From Candidatus Woesearchaeota archaeon (GTDB lineage Archaea; Nanobdellota; Nanobdellia; Woesearchaeales; JASKKU01): 40,967 bases of DNA. This document shows, in pieces, positions 1-8,511 of this stretch. Numbering within the stretch: the stretch's first letter is position 1; every line of letters begins with the position of its first letter. The notes beneath the pieces were generated by a model. It searched no databases, had not been told where the DNA came from, and saw nothing but the letters and a program-made list of their open reading frames with translations. The translations under genes and the position numbers were made by a program. The stretch lies in assembly GCA_030154045.1 (NCBI GenBank), contig JASKKU010000005.1:1-40967 (forward strand). The letters are read 5' to 3'.

Positions 1-1
1 T

Positions 2-355
2 GGTGTAGTTTTTTTTAAGTTCGAACCTGAGAATCATATGGCTGTAGGAATTAAATGTCCTTTGGAGTACTCTTATAAAAATACTAGCTATTGCTTTATT
101 GAAACAACTACACCTACCATACCAACATATGCTGATGGAGACTATGTAGGTGCAGGAAAACTTACTTCAGATCCTGAAGTAATTTTCATAAGTGATGGTA
201 AATCTTTTGACAGTATTTCAGAAGAGTATCAAGATGCGCAGGATTGGATTCGATTAAATGAATTATCAGAATCTCATAATGGCTATCTTAGTAGACATAA
301 CTGGTTTAAATGGAGAGCGCTTCAGAGAAAATATGGAATTGAAGTTAGTGAATGA
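2..355 (+). CDS. Transglutaminase-like protein, C-terminal fragment (5' end outside window)
   Basis: The ORF track starts this at an internal ATG (38), but the frame is open from base 2 (GVVFFKFEPENHMAVGIKC), so this is the last 117 residues of a larger protein. An H-M-A-V-G-I block followed about 20 residues later by Y-C-F-I-E-T-T-T-P resembles the His-containing strand and following strand of archaeal transglutaminase/cysteine-protease-like domains. In that fold the catalytic Cys lies about 30-40 residues before this His, so it would be off the window. The rest (SEEYQDAQDWIRLNE, then a basic helix with several W) is not recognised. No membrane segment is visible in this part. The assignment rests on motif resemblance only, and the missing N-terminus prevents checking the catalytic triad. 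Confidence 0.55.
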   Translation, partial: GVVFFKFEPENHMAVGIKCPLEYSYKNTSYCFIETTTPTIPTYADGDYVGAGKLTSDPEVIFISDGKSFDSISEEYQDAQDWIRLNELSESHNGYLSRHNWFKWRALQRKYGIEVSE

Positions 356-388
356 TATTCCGTTTAATTTCGCTTATCATTCAAAAAT

Positions 389-712
389 ATGAAACCAACA
401 TTCAAACCAAAAACCAAATTAGGCAAATTGTCCATAGCTTTGATTGTTTTAATACCAGCACTATTTTTTATAGGTATGCATTCTGTTGTTTTTTATGGTC
501 CTTCAGGAAAAACAATACTCCAAGATATTATTTTAAGACCAGCAGTATCATTGCCTATGTTAACAGGGTTTCTTTTTGGCATTCTTGCTTTTTTATTTGG
601 GATTATTGCACTTATTAAGAAGAAGGACCTTTCTGTTTTAGTTTTTATATCAACTTTTATTGGTTTTCTGTTTATATTGTTTCTTTTAGGAGAAGTTTTA
701 TTTCCGCATTAG
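389..712 (+). CDS. Small three-helix membrane protein, unknown
   Basis: 107 residues with a basic N-terminus (KPTFKPKTKLGK) and three hydrophobic stretches, at roughly residues 14-33, 53-74 and 80-103. This predicts a small polytopic membrane protein. A loop of about 20 residues between helix 1 and helix 2 contains YGPSGKT, which does not fit a P-loop NTPase and is probably coincidental. An AT-rich stretch (cgtttaatt) about 28 nt upstream could be a TATA box for a nearly leaderless message. I do not recognise a family. The overlapping ORF 352..618 is a shadow of this gene in another frame. Confidence 0.6.
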   Translation: MKPTFKPKTKLGKLSIALIVLIPALFFIGMHSVVFYGPSGKTILQDIILRPAVSLPMLTGFLFGILAFLFGIIALIKKKDLSVLVFISTFIGFLFILFLLGEVLFPH

Positions 713-739
713 ATTTAGATGGTTTTTTATTAATCATAG

Positions 740-755
740 TTAGGTCTAAACCTAA
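740..755. promoter_or_regulatory. Inverted repeat upstream of the serpin TATA box (possible operator)
   Basis: TTAGGT-ctaa-ACCTAA is a perfect 6-bp inverted repeat with a 4-nt spacer. It lies about 15 bases ahead of the TATA-like tttataata (772-780) of the serpin-like gene. The position is suitable for a dimeric regulator, and a small winged-helix gene lies just downstream of the serpin. No second copy was noticed, so operator function is only a suggestion. Confidence 0.25.
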
Positions 756-799
756 AAATAACGTTAAACTTTTTATAATAATATAGATTATTTGGCTTT

Positions 800-1810
800 A
801 TGAAACCGAAAATTTTGACCTTAATAATTGTTTTGTTTGTTATTGTAGTTGGGAGTGCTGTCGGAATTTTGTTTAATTTTCCTTACGATCCGTTGAAGCC
901 TCCAAAAGCTGATGATACAGGCTCAACACCTGAAGGAATACAAGAAGTAGTAAACGCAAACAACCAGTTTGCCTTTGATTTGTATTCTGAATTAATCAAA
1001 TCTAAACATGGAAACATATTTTATTCGCCATACAGCATTTCTGCTGCTTTTGCAATGGTTTATGAAGGCGCAAGAGGAAAAACTTCTGAGGAAATTCAGT
1101 CAGTTTTTCATTTTCCGGAATATAGTGAATTGAGGCCGAATTTCGCAGCGATATATAATGAAATCAATTCAAATCATAAAGATTACGAATTAAGAACAGG
1201 GAACGCGTTATGGCTTCAGAAAGATTTTCACTTGCTCAAAAATTATAAGGATATTATTAAAAGATATTATGGCGGAAAGGCAGCAGAAGTTGATTTTAGT
1301 AGAGCTCCTGATGCTTCTATAAAAACAATCAATACTTTTATCGAGGAACAAACGAATCATAAAATCAAAAACCTTCTATCTAGAGGTGATATAGACCCTT
1401 CAACACTATTAGTAATTACCAATGCTGTTTACTTTAACGGAGAATGGATGTATAAATTTGACCCTGGAAGGACAGAGGATATGTATTTTAGAATAGATCC
1501 AAAAAACTTAGTAAAAGTTCCTATGATGTCTATGAAACCAAAAGAGAAATTAAATTATTTTGAGGATAAGTTTTTACAAATCTTGAAATTACCTTATAAA
1601 GGAAATAGACTCTCTATGTTAATTATTCTTCCTAAAGATAATTTAACCATGCTTGAATCAAAATTGAGTGCAGAAATGATTTCACATTATAGAGAGATGA
1701 TGAAGGAAACATATCTTGATGAAATTCTCATACCTAAATTTGAGTTTGATACTAAGTACTATCTTTCCCATATCTTTTTTAAATTAGAAATTTTTTATCA
1801 ATTTATTTAA
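800..1810 (+). pseudogene. Truncated serpin-family protein lacking the reactive-centre loop
   Basis: 336 residues. Residues about 5-27 form a signal anchor (IVLFVIVVGSAVGILF), so the domain would sit outside the membrane. Serpin landmarks follow: NNQFAFDLYSEL, NIFYSPYSISAAFAMVYEGARG, NAVYFNGEWMYKFD and the LPYKGNRLSMLIILPK strand. The normal family core is about 370-400 residues, with the inhibitory loop near its C-terminal end. Here the match stops at IPKFEFDTKYYLSH and is replaced by an unrelated tail, IFFKLEIFYQFI. About 90-100 residues are missing, including the reactive-centre loop and strand 5A partners, so it cannot work as a standard inhibitor. No remainder is visible downstream, where another gene begins almost at once. 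A TATA-like tttataata lies about 25 nt before the ATG. Serpin membership is clear; calling it a pseudogene is an inference from the truncation. Confidence 0.8.
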
Positions 1811-1857
1811 CAAATATGTTAAAAACATATATAAATCATGTTAAATATGTGTTAAAT

Positions 1858-2130
1858 ATGGATTGGGATTTGCTTGGATTAATAATTGGAAGTAAAATAA
1901 GATTTGAAATATTATCACTTTTAAAGGAAGGCATTATGACACCTACACAAATTAGTAAAAAGACTAAAAGACATATTTCTTCTATAAGCCGGGCACTTAA
2001 AGAATTAAAAGAATATGATTTGGTTATTCTTTTAAATAATAAGAGATCTCGGAATTCATTTTATTCTATAACTGAAAAGGGTAAATTCTTGTTGAGGCAA
2101 ATTGAAGAGAAAATTTCTTTTATTAAATAA
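1858..2130 (+). CDS. Small winged-helix (ArsR/MarR-like) DNA-binding protein
   Basis: 90 residues from this start. IRFEILSLLKEG, then TPTQISKKTKRHISSISRALKEL (recognition helix), then a YDLVILLNNKRSRNSFYSIT wing and a C-terminal helix give a typical single winged-helix domain. There is no obvious ligand or metal-binding motif. The ORF track starts at 1816, but catatataaat (1826-1836) lies 22-32 nt before the ATG at 1858, as expected of a leaderless archaeal message, and the first 14 codons would lie across that promoter. The promoter region has two tandem copies of TGTTAAATATG. It sits 47 nt after the truncated serpin. The target is unknown; self-regulation or control of the serpin locus are possibilities. 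Confidence 0.7.
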   Translation: MDWDLLGLIIGSKIRFEILSLLKEGIMTPTQISKKTKRHISSISRALKELKEYDLVILLNNKRSRNSFYSITEKGKFLLRQIEEKISFIK

Positions 2131-2214
2131 AAACGATACTTTTTGTGGGATTATTAATTTTTACTTATCTATTTTCAAAATATTTATAATTTAATGCTAT
2201 GTTCTTGTTGAATT

Positions 2215-3894
2215 ATGAAACCTGAATTATTAGACATCATAGAGAAACACGCTCTAAAAAACGCTATTGAACACGATGGAAAGGCTAATCCTAAGGCTTT
2301 GATAGGCAAGGTAATCTCAGAATTTCCTGAATACAAGCAAAAAATCAAAGAATTATTGCCTATTATTGAAGAAAAGGTTTCAGAGATAAACAATTTATCT
2401 CTAGAAGAACAGAAAGATTTAGCAAATAAAAAGTATCCAGAAATATTCAAAAAAGAGAAGAAGGAGAAAGACTTGCCTGAACTGCCTAATGCAATTAGAG
2501 GAAAAGTTGTTACTAGGATACCTCCTGAACCAAGCAAGTATGCTCACATAGGCCATGCTTTGTCTTTCTTGATAAATTATCTTTACGCTAAAAGGTATGA
2601 GGGCAAGAGCATATTGAGGTTTGAAGATACTAATCCTGAGAAATCTAAGCAGGAGTTTGTTGATTCTATGCTGGAAGACATCCAGAATTATTTAGGTATA
2701 ATACCTGACAAGATTATATTTGCGTCAGATGATATGCAAAAGTTTATTGACTTTGCTACAGATTTAGTTAAAAGAGGTGAAGCTTATGTCTGCTTCTGCA
2801 ATCAAGAGATTATGAGAGAAAACAGGCAGAAAGGTATAGAATGTGCTTGCAGAAACAAGAGTGTTGACCAAAATCTGAAAGAATGGCAGGATATGATTGG
2901 TGGGAAGTACAAGGAAGGAGAATGCACTTTAAGGCTTAAGATCGATATGAAGCACAAGAATTATGTGATGAGAGACCCTGTTATTTTCAGAATTGTTGAG
3001 CATCCGCATTACAAGTATGGTAGCAAGTATAAGGTCTGGCCTATGTATGATTTTGAGAATTCTTTAGAAGATGCTTGGAACGGTGTAACTCACATCCTTA
3101 GAAGCAATGAATTTGGCAAGATGAGGGAAGAGTTGCAGAATTATATTAAAGGGCTGTTTGATTACCCAAAACCTTTTGTAAAACAATACGGAAGGTTTAA
3201 TGTTATAGGCGCTACAACAAAAGGCAGGGAAATTAGAGAACTAATTGAAAAAGGCGAATTGATAGGCTGGGACGATCCAAGATTAGTGACTTTAAAAGCT
3301 TTGAGAAGAAGAGGTATTCAGAGAGAAGCATTATATGAAATGGTCAAAAAAATAGGTTTGTCTTCGCAGATTACCAATATTGATTGGAATTTCATAAGCG
3401 CGTTTAATAGGAAGATTGTAGATAAGTCTGCCAAGAGATTTATGTTGATTAAGGAGCCGGTTAAAATACAAATAAAGAATGCTCCTGAAGAGGAATTAAA
3501 AATAAGATTGCATCCTGATGTGGATTACGGTTATAAAACTTTAAGAATAAATGGGGAATTTTACATAGAAAAAGAGGACTTTGACAAGATAAAAGACAAC
3601 GAAGTTGTAAGGTTGATGGAATGCTTGAATTTCTATAAGAAAGGCAATGAGTTTTATTTCCATTCAAAAGAATATGAGGATTTCAAAGGAAAAGGGAGCA
3701 GGATTATACACTGGCTTCCTGCTGATGATAAACAACTCTTAGAAATCAAAGTAATGATGCCTGATGCTAAGAAAATCAAAGCCTTAGTAGAATACAACAT
3801 TAGTATGGTTAAAGTTGACGAGATTGTTCAGTTTGAGAGGTTTGGCTTTGCAAGAAAAGATTCTCAACTAGAGTTTTGGTATTCGCACAAATGA
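2215..3894 (+). CDS. gltX: Glutamyl-tRNA synthetase, archaeal type
   Basis: 559 residues, normal for the archaeal/eukaryotic-branch class I GluRS. It charges tRNA-Glu and, if non-discriminating as in most archaea, also tRNA-Gln, which would then need an amidotransferase not seen in this window. An archaeal-specific helical N-terminal region (about 1-95) is followed by the Rossmann catalytic domain with a literal HIGH motif at 111-114 (PEPSKYAHIGHA), the GWDDPRL block near residue 360, and a beta-barrel anticodon-binding region. The KMSKS loop reads ATTKGRE, which keeps the Lys but not the usual SK pair. A cysteine-rich insertion (CFCNQE..ECACRN, about 193-213) resembles the zinc region of GluRS. 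The TATA-like tatttataat (2181-2190) is about 25-34 nt before the ATG, suggesting a leaderless message. It overlaps the next gene by ATGA. Confidence 0.95.
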   Translation: MKPELLDIIEKHALKNAIEHDGKANPKALIGKVISEFPEYKQKIKELLPIIEEKVSEINNLSLEEQKDLANKKYPEIFKKEKKEKDLPELPNAIRGKVVTRIPPEPSKYAHIGHALSFLINYLYAKRYEGKSILRFEDTNPEKSKQEFVDSMLEDIQNYLGIIPDKIIFASDDMQKFIDFATDLVKRGEAYVCFCNQEIMRENRQKGIECACRNKSVDQNLKEWQDMIGGKYKEGECTLRLKIDMKHKNYVMRDPVIFRIVEHPHYKYGSKYKVWPMYDFENSLEDAWNGVTHILRSNEFGKMREELQNYIKGLFDYPKPFVKQYGRFNVIGATTKGREIRELIEKGELIGWDDPRLVTLKALRRRGIQREALYEMVKKIGLSSQITNIDWNFISAFNRKIVDKSAKRFMLIKEPVKIQIKNAPEEELKIRLHPDVDYGYKTLRINGEFYIEKEDFDKIKDNEVVRLMECLNFYKKGNEFYFHSKEYEDFKGKGSRIIHWLPADDKQLLEIKVMMPDAKKIKALVEYNISMVKVDEIVQFERFGFARKDSQLEFWYSHK

Positions 3895-4553
3895 AGCTGA
3901 TAAAACAGGCATTTAAGGAGAATTATAAATCTATTTTGTCAGGGATTTTTTTAGGTTTGTTTGTTTTTTTACTCTTAGTTGTATTCTCATGTAAATCTGC
4001 TGAACCAAAAACGGCGAGTTCTGATTTGCTGAAAGGAAAGAGTTGCATCCTTGTAATAGCGCCTGAGAATTTCAGGGATGAAGAGTTTGTTATAACTAAG
4101 AATACGTTAATAGAAAATGGTGCTTATGTGGAAGTTGCTTCAGTCAGAAAAGGAATAATTAAAGGGATGCTTGGCTTAGAGGTGAATGTTAATAAAACAA
4201 TATCTGAGTTTTCTCCTAGTGATTTTGATTGCGTTGTTGTTATTGGCGGTTCGGGCGCTCCCACCCTTTTAGAATATCCAGAAGTCATAAATTTTGTAGG
4301 TTCAGCTTATAAACTGAATAAAACAATTGCAGGCATTTGTTTAGGACCAATGATTTTAGCAAAGGCAGGGGTTTTGAATGGGAAAAAGGCTACAGTGTTT
4401 GAAACAGATGATTCTCTGCGGATTTTTAATGAAAATAATGTTACTTTTCTGAGAAAGCAAGTAGTTGTAGATGGAAATATAATTACATCAAACAATCCGA
4501 AGTATGCTAAAGAGTTTGCTGATGCTTTAGTTGATTTGCTAAGCAAGAATTAA
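3891..4553 (+). CDS. DJ-1/PfpI-family protein with N-terminal membrane anchor
   Basis: 220 residues from the ATG that overlaps the gltX stop as ATGA. The track start at 3876 lies inside gltX. Residues 14-33 form a hydrophobic anchor ending in VVFSC (Cys34), which could be a lipobox-like site. The DJ-1/PfpI domain then runs from about residue 50 to the end: ILVIAPENFRDEEF with the conserved Glu, the VVVIGGSGAP nucleophile-elbow approach, and AGICLGP carrying the nucleophilic Cys150. The family includes protease-like, deglycase-like and chaperone activities, and the sequence does not say which applies. The domain is probably outside the membrane, which is unusual for a family that is mostly cytoplasmic. 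The 4-nt overlap suggests translational coupling with gltX. Confidence 0.85.
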   Translation: MKLIKQAFKENYKSILSGIFLGLFVFLLLVVFSCKSAEPKTASSDLLKGKSCILVIAPENFRDEEFVITKNTLIENGAYVEVASVRKGIIKGMLGLEVNVNKTISEFSPSDFDCVVVIGGSGAPTLLEYPEVINFVGSAYKLNKTIAGICLGPMILAKAGVLNGKKATVFETDDSLRIFNENNVTFLRKQVVVDGNIITSNNPKYAKEFADALVDLLSKN

Positions 4554-4608
4554 GATTATGGCAAAGTTTAAATATCTGCAGGCATTATCACTGCTGAAGG
4601 GTGATAAA

Positions 4609-4992
4609 ATGGCAGTTGAGTATAAGAAGCTTCACATTGTAAAAGAAAAAGGACCAAAAACAAATAATGGTTTTGCATATGACTTTACTCCAACAGAGAG
4701 CAATAAGATTATCTTAGATTTAGTTGATATTATTGACCAATTTGAAACGACCTATCGAGGTGAAAGTCCTTTAGTTGACCTTATTGTAGACGGACCAAGA
4801 ATTACTAAGGCTACTGTGAAAAGTAAAGATAACATAATCGCAAGTAAGATAGAGTACTTTAAACCTTACTTTTATGGCGGCAAGTCTAACGCATACATTT
4901 CATTAGACTTAAGTTTTAACACAAATAAAGAATCTTTTCTTGATGAGTATCTTACACTTTCAGAAGAAATTATAAAATATCTCTCTGAGTAA
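4609..4992 (+). CDS. Unknown small protein, third gene of the gltX unit
   Basis: 127 residues from the ATG at 4609. The track begins at 4558, but GGTGAT (4600-4605) sits 3 nt ahead of 4609 and matches the SD sequences of this genome. Both starts remain possible, since 4558 lies only 4 nt after the DJ-1 stop. The protein is mixed alpha/beta and soluble, with no signal or membrane segment. Visible features are KEKGPKTNNGFAYDFTPTESNK near the N-terminus, SPLVDLIVDGPRITKATVKS in the middle and an acidic C-terminal helix. I do not recognise a family. The position suggests co-transcription with gltX and the DJ-1 gene. Confidence 0.6.
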   Translation: MAVEYKKLHIVKEKGPKTNNGFAYDFTPTESNKIILDLVDIIDQFETTYRGESPLVDLIVDGPRITKATVKSKDNIIASKIEYFKPYFYGGKSNAYISLDLSFNTNKESFLDEYLTLSEEIIKYLSE

Positions 4993-5064
4993 AAAGTATT
5001 TTTTTATTTTAATTCTTTGAAAAATCTCAAAAAACTTTTAAAAGAAATCTCTTTTTAGGGTTTT

Positions 5065-5778
5065 ATGAGGTTAGACAGGTTTCTTGTTGACAAGAAATTA
5101 GTAAAGTCGAGGTCCAAGGCCCAGAATCTGATTTCTTTAGGCTTGGTTAAAGTTAATGGAAATGTCATTTTGAAATCAGCTTACGAAGTTAAACCCGATA
5201 ATGATGTTGAAATAACTCAAGGAACTTTTGTCAGCAGAGGCGGTTATAAGTTGGTGAATTTTTTGTCAAGGTTTGATTTTGATTTTAATCAAAAATTAGT
5301 TTTAGATATAGGCTGTTCAACGGGTGGTTTTTCGGATTTTTTTCTTAAAAATAATGCAAAGGTTTTTGGCGTTGATGTGAATGATGTTTTGGATAAAAGC
5401 ATAAAGGAGAATGAAAACTTTACTTTTGTTAAAGCTAACATTCTTGACTTAAACGATTTTGAAGATAAGCTAAAGAAACATAATGTGAGCAAGTTTGATT
5501 TTATAAGCGTAGATGTGAGCAATTTAAGACTTGAGTATTTTATCTTTGATTTAAAAGAATTTATGCACGAAAATAGTTATCTAATTGTATTGTTCAAGCC
5601 TGCTTATGTTTTGAATAAATCTGTTGATGATGAGTTAGCGTTGTCTTTAGCAGAAGAGCTTAAAGGAAAGCTAGCTAAAAGTTTTGAGGTTGTGAGTTTT
5701 GAACTTTCTGAATTAAAAGGCAAGGTTAAAAATCAGGGTAGTTCAGAGGTTTTTTTCTTGCTGAAACTGAAAAAGTAA
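5065..5778 (+). CDS. tlyA: TlyA-type rRNA 2'-O-methyltransferase (S4 + FtsJ domains)
   Basis: 237 residues. Residues 1-60 form an S4 RNA-binding domain (MRLDRFLVDKKLVKSRSKAQ, then VKVNGNV). The VSRGGYKL linker typical of TlyA leads into a Rossmann methyltransferase domain with the SAM site VLDIGCSTGGFSDF and a FISVDVSNL motif IV-like strand. Bacterial TlyA proteins 2'-O-methylate 16S and/or 23S rRNA, and some were earlier called hemolysins. The same rRNA role is inferred here, but the target nucleotide cannot be read from sequence. A TATA-like cttttaaaag (5034-5043) lies about 22-31 nt before the ATG, so the gene probably has its own leaderless promoter. Confidence 0.88.
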   Translation: MRLDRFLVDKKLVKSRSKAQNLISLGLVKVNGNVILKSAYEVKPDNDVEITQGTFVSRGGYKLVNFLSRFDFDFNQKLVLDIGCSTGGFSDFFLKNNAKVFGVDVNDVLDKSIKENENFTFVKANILDLNDFEDKLKKHNVSKFDFISVDVSNLRLEYFIFDLKEFMHENSYLIVLFKPAYVLNKSVDDELALSLAEELKGKLAKSFEVVSFELSELKGKVKNQGSSEVFFLLKLKK

Positions 5779-5800
5779 TTTGCGCTACTTATTGCTAAAA

Positions 5801-7417
5801 TTACAAATCTTCTTCACAGAAAACATACGCTCTGTAAACATAAACTTCAGTATTTGGGTTAGTCCAGCAAAGAGGTTCCATACCTGCTTTTAAGCAAAGG
5901 TGCGTTAAAAACTCTTCCTTGTCAGACAGTTTCTCCCATACCTGAGGAAGAAAAGTGCTTTGGTAAAATCCTCGTTTTAATATTACTCCATGAACATTTG
6001 GAATAAGCTTATTCTTTAGGTCTTCTGGAGATGAGAATTCTAGTTTTTGAGGAACAGAAAGCACGGAAATCTCTATGCTTATATCATCCAATTCATCTAA
6101 AGTAACTGGATTAAACCTTGGGTCTTTTACAGCAGCATTTATAGCATTGTCAATTACGCATTTATACAATTCTTCCTGAGGCAAAATGTGGCCTATACAT
6201 CCTCTTAGATTGTGGTTCTTCTCAAGGGTCACAAAACAGCCCATCTTTTGCTTAAATTTGTTTGGTATAGAGTTTTCATCAATCTTTGGTTTTCTCCCTG
6301 TTTTTAAGTATGTTTCAATGGTGCTTCTTGCAAGTGTCAACAGAAACTCTTTTTCAGATTTATTTAATTCAATAATCTTGTCTTCTGGGTTAGAAAATGC
6401 GATTGCCATGTAGCTCACCGAGTTTGTAAAATCTTTTGTGATGTTTCCAGATGTATCATATTTGATTAAAGTGATATTTAATTTTTTGTCTTTTAATAAA
6501 TTCATGAGTATCAAAATAGGATACCTGCCACAGATTGTGTCTTTTGATTCCTGGATGAATTTGTAGAATTTTTTAGGGTCAAGGCTTTTAATGTTGTTAA
6601 AAGCAGCCATGTCAAGAGATTTTAGGTTTTCGCTTATATTGTTTGTAAAGGGAACGAACCCATATCTTAAACCATAATGAGTAAAGTCCGAGCTAACCAC
6701 AATTAAGCTGTTATCATCAATATACTTGTTTAATGTATTGGCAATGTTCTCAAGGTCTGAGTAATTGTTTAGATTTCCAACAAGTATTGGAATAATTTCA
6801 AAGTTCTGTAAGCAACGCTGTAAAGAAGGCAGTTCGATCTCAATTGCGTGTTCTCTTGAATGCGCTTCTGGAATGTATTTAAATAAGGGTTCTTTTAACA
6901 AATCATAAGTTATGTTTGAGACTTTGACTTTTCCTAAAGGCGTTTCATAATGCGTGAAATTAGCTACAGAAACGCCTTTAAAACTAACATAATGGCTTGG
7001 CGCAATTATGAAAACCTTATGGTAACTTTTATTGCAGATAGCATTAAAGGCAGTTGATGCAACTTGACCTGAGAACTGCCAGCCAGCGTGTGGAACTATA
7101 ATTGCCAGAATCTTTTGCTGTTGGAGTTGTTTTATCTTAGAATTTACTTCATTATCTTGTTTATTGTTATTGAAGAAATTATCAATGGTTTTTATTATGA
7201 CCTCTTTTGTTCCAGGATACCATGACCCTGAAATTGCTGATTTTCTGATTACTTCCTTGAATTCTGTGGTTTGGTTTTCTTCTGAGTTGGATTTAGTGTT
7301 AGGTTTAATTAAAAACACTAAGAAGATAAAAGCAGCGATTAAAACGAAAGCTATCTTAAAATAGATATCATTTGAGTTTTTTCTATTTTTTGTTGAGGTT
7401 TTATGTTTATTTGCCAT
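5801..7417 (-). CDS. Membrane-anchored Memo-AMMECR1 fusion (AmmeMemoRadiSam B + A)
   Basis: 538 residues. The start at 7417 (MANKHKTS) is preferred because it follows the radical SAM stop after one base; the track start at 7465 lies inside that gene. Residues about 20-37 form a membrane anchor. A Memo-family domain follows (about 55-350): SGSWYPGT, the IIVPHAGWQFSG His, the IAPSHYVSFKG His and the ICGRYP Cys match the three metal-coordinating positions known in human MEMO1. The C-terminal AMMECR1 domain (about 365-538) contains LRGCIGH and DPRFNPVT. The family is related to ring-cleaving dioxygenases, but the substrate in the AmmeMemoRadiSam set is not established. The membrane anchor places both domains probably outside the cytoplasm, while the radical SAM partner would be cytoplasmic. 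That is an oddity if they act on one substrate. Confidence 0.93.
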   Translation of the reverse strand: MANKHKTSTKNRKNSNDIYFKIAFVLIAAFIFLVFLIKPNTKSNSEENQTTEFKEVIRKSAISGSWYPGTKEVIIKTIDNFFNNNKQDNEVNSKIKQLQQQKILAIIVPHAGWQFSGQVASTAFNAICNKSYHKVFIIAPSHYVSFKGVSVANFTHYETPLGKVKVSNITYDLLKEPLFKYIPEAHSREHAIEIELPSLQRCLQNFEIIPILVGNLNNYSDLENIANTLNKYIDDNSLIVVSSDFTHYGLRYGFVPFTNNISENLKSLDMAAFNNIKSLDPKKFYKFIQESKDTICGRYPILILMNLLKDKKLNITLIKYDTSGNITKDFTNSVSYMAIAFSNPEDKIIELNKSEKEFLLTLARSTIETYLKTGRKPKIDENSIPNKFKQKMGCFVTLEKNHNLRGCIGHILPQEELYKCVIDNAINAAVKDPRFNPVTLDELDDISIEISVLSVPQKLEFSSPEDLKNKLIPNVHGVILKRGFYQSTFLPQVWEKLSDKEEFLTHLCLKAGMEPLCWTNPNTEVYVYRAYVFCEEDL

Positions 7418-7418
7418 T

Positions 7419-8429
7419 CTACCAGTAGCCTGGGATTGTTGCATTGCAGTATTCGCATTTACCATTTCTGATGTGGTTTTGTGTTATTAGGAAGCCTTTT
7501 CTTTCAATTAAGAGTTTGCCGCAGCTTGGGCAATATGTGTTTTCTCCTTCGTGTCCTGGGACATTTCCAACATAAACAAACTTGAGCCCTTGTTCCATAG
7601 CAATCTTTCTTGCTTTAGTTAGGGTTTCAATAGGTGTAGGCGGAACATTTTGGAGTTTATAATCAGGATGGAACCTTGAGAAATGTAAAGGAGTGTCTTC
7701 AAAACCGTTATCATACAACCATTTTGTCATATTTTTAATCATACTCAAATCATCAGTCCAGCCAGGTATAATGAGGTTTGTTATTTCCAACCAGACTCCT
7801 TCTTCTTTTAAAACTTTTAAAGTTCTAAGCACAGTTTCAAGAGTTCCTTTGTTGAGTTTTTGGTATATGGAATTGCTGAAACTTTTTAGGTCAATGTTTA
7901 CTGCGTCAATATACTTTGCTAATTCTCTTAAGGGCTTTTCATTGATGTAGCCTGCACTGACTAAAACATTCTTTATGCCTTTTCCTTTAGCTAGTTTCGC
8001 AGTATCGTAAGTGTATTCATAGGAAACTATTGGTTCTGAGTAAGTATAAGCTATAGATTTGCAGTTGTTTCTCTTGGCTTCATTTACAACCTCTTCAGGA
8101 GATAAACCGTAACTTTGTAGCTCTTCAGGGTTTGACTGCGAGATCTCCCAGTTCTGGCAATTCAAGCATCTGAGGTTGCAGCCTGCTGTTGCTATTGAGA
8201 ATGATGCGCTTTCAGGGTAAAAATGAAACAAAGGCTTTTTTTCAATAGGGTCAATATGGATTGCAACAGGTTTTCCATAGACTAAAGAATATAGAGTATT
8301 GTTGTGGTTTTCTCTTACTCTGCAGACTCCTCTAACACCTTCCTGCAAAAAACACTCTCTTGGACAAAGCAAGCATTTAACGCCGGTATCATATTTCTCA
8401 TAGAACATGGCTTCTTTTAGATTGGTCAT
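7419..8429 (-). CDS. amrS: AmmeMemoRadiSam-system radical SAM enzyme
   Basis: 336 residues. The radical SAM cluster motif CNLRCLNC (C84, C88, C91) follows an N-terminal four-Cys segment (CLLCPRECF..GVCRV), a hallmark of this pyruvate-formate-lyase-activase-related group. The TIM-barrel part includes AYTYSEPIVSYEYTYDTAK and INLDLKSF-like VNIDLKSF. The C-terminus has a four-Cys zinc-ribbon-like element (CPSCG..CEYC). GAGGTTG sits about 6 nt ahead of the ATG. It is the upstream gene of a tight pair with the Memo-AMMECR1 fusion (one base between stop and start), so the two are almost certainly co-expressed. The substrate is unknown in the family. Confidence 0.93.
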   Translation of the reverse strand: MTNLKEAMFYEKYDTGVKCLLCPRECFLQEGVRGVCRVRENHNNTLYSLVYGKPVAIHIDPIEKKPLFHFYPESASFSIATAGCNLRCLNCQNWEISQSNPEELQSYGLSPEEVVNEAKRNNCKSIAYTYSEPIVSYEYTYDTAKLAKGKGIKNVLVSAGYINEKPLRELAKYIDAVNIDLKSFSNSIYQKLNKGTLETVLRTLKVLKEEGVWLEITNLIIPGWTDDLSMIKNMTKWLYDNGFEDTPLHFSRFHPDYKLQNVPPTPIETLTKARKIAMEQGLKFVYVGNVPGHEGENTYCPSCGKLLIERKGFLITQNHIRNGKCEYCNATIPGYW

Positions 8430-8511
8430 GTTTTCAACCTCTTTTTGGTTAGTGGTTTAATGATAAATGAAGTAATGATTAATACAAAGAATACCAGAAG
8501 AAGTTTATTTT

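Noticed and set aside
352-618. Plus-strand ORF of 88 residues
   Set aside because: It overlaps the 389..712 membrane protein in another frame and has an implausible composition; a shadow.
1839-1860. Tandem TGTTAAATATG repeat before the winged-helix start
   Set aside because: Only two AT-rich copies; kept as a note in the gene entry, not called as a repeat feature.
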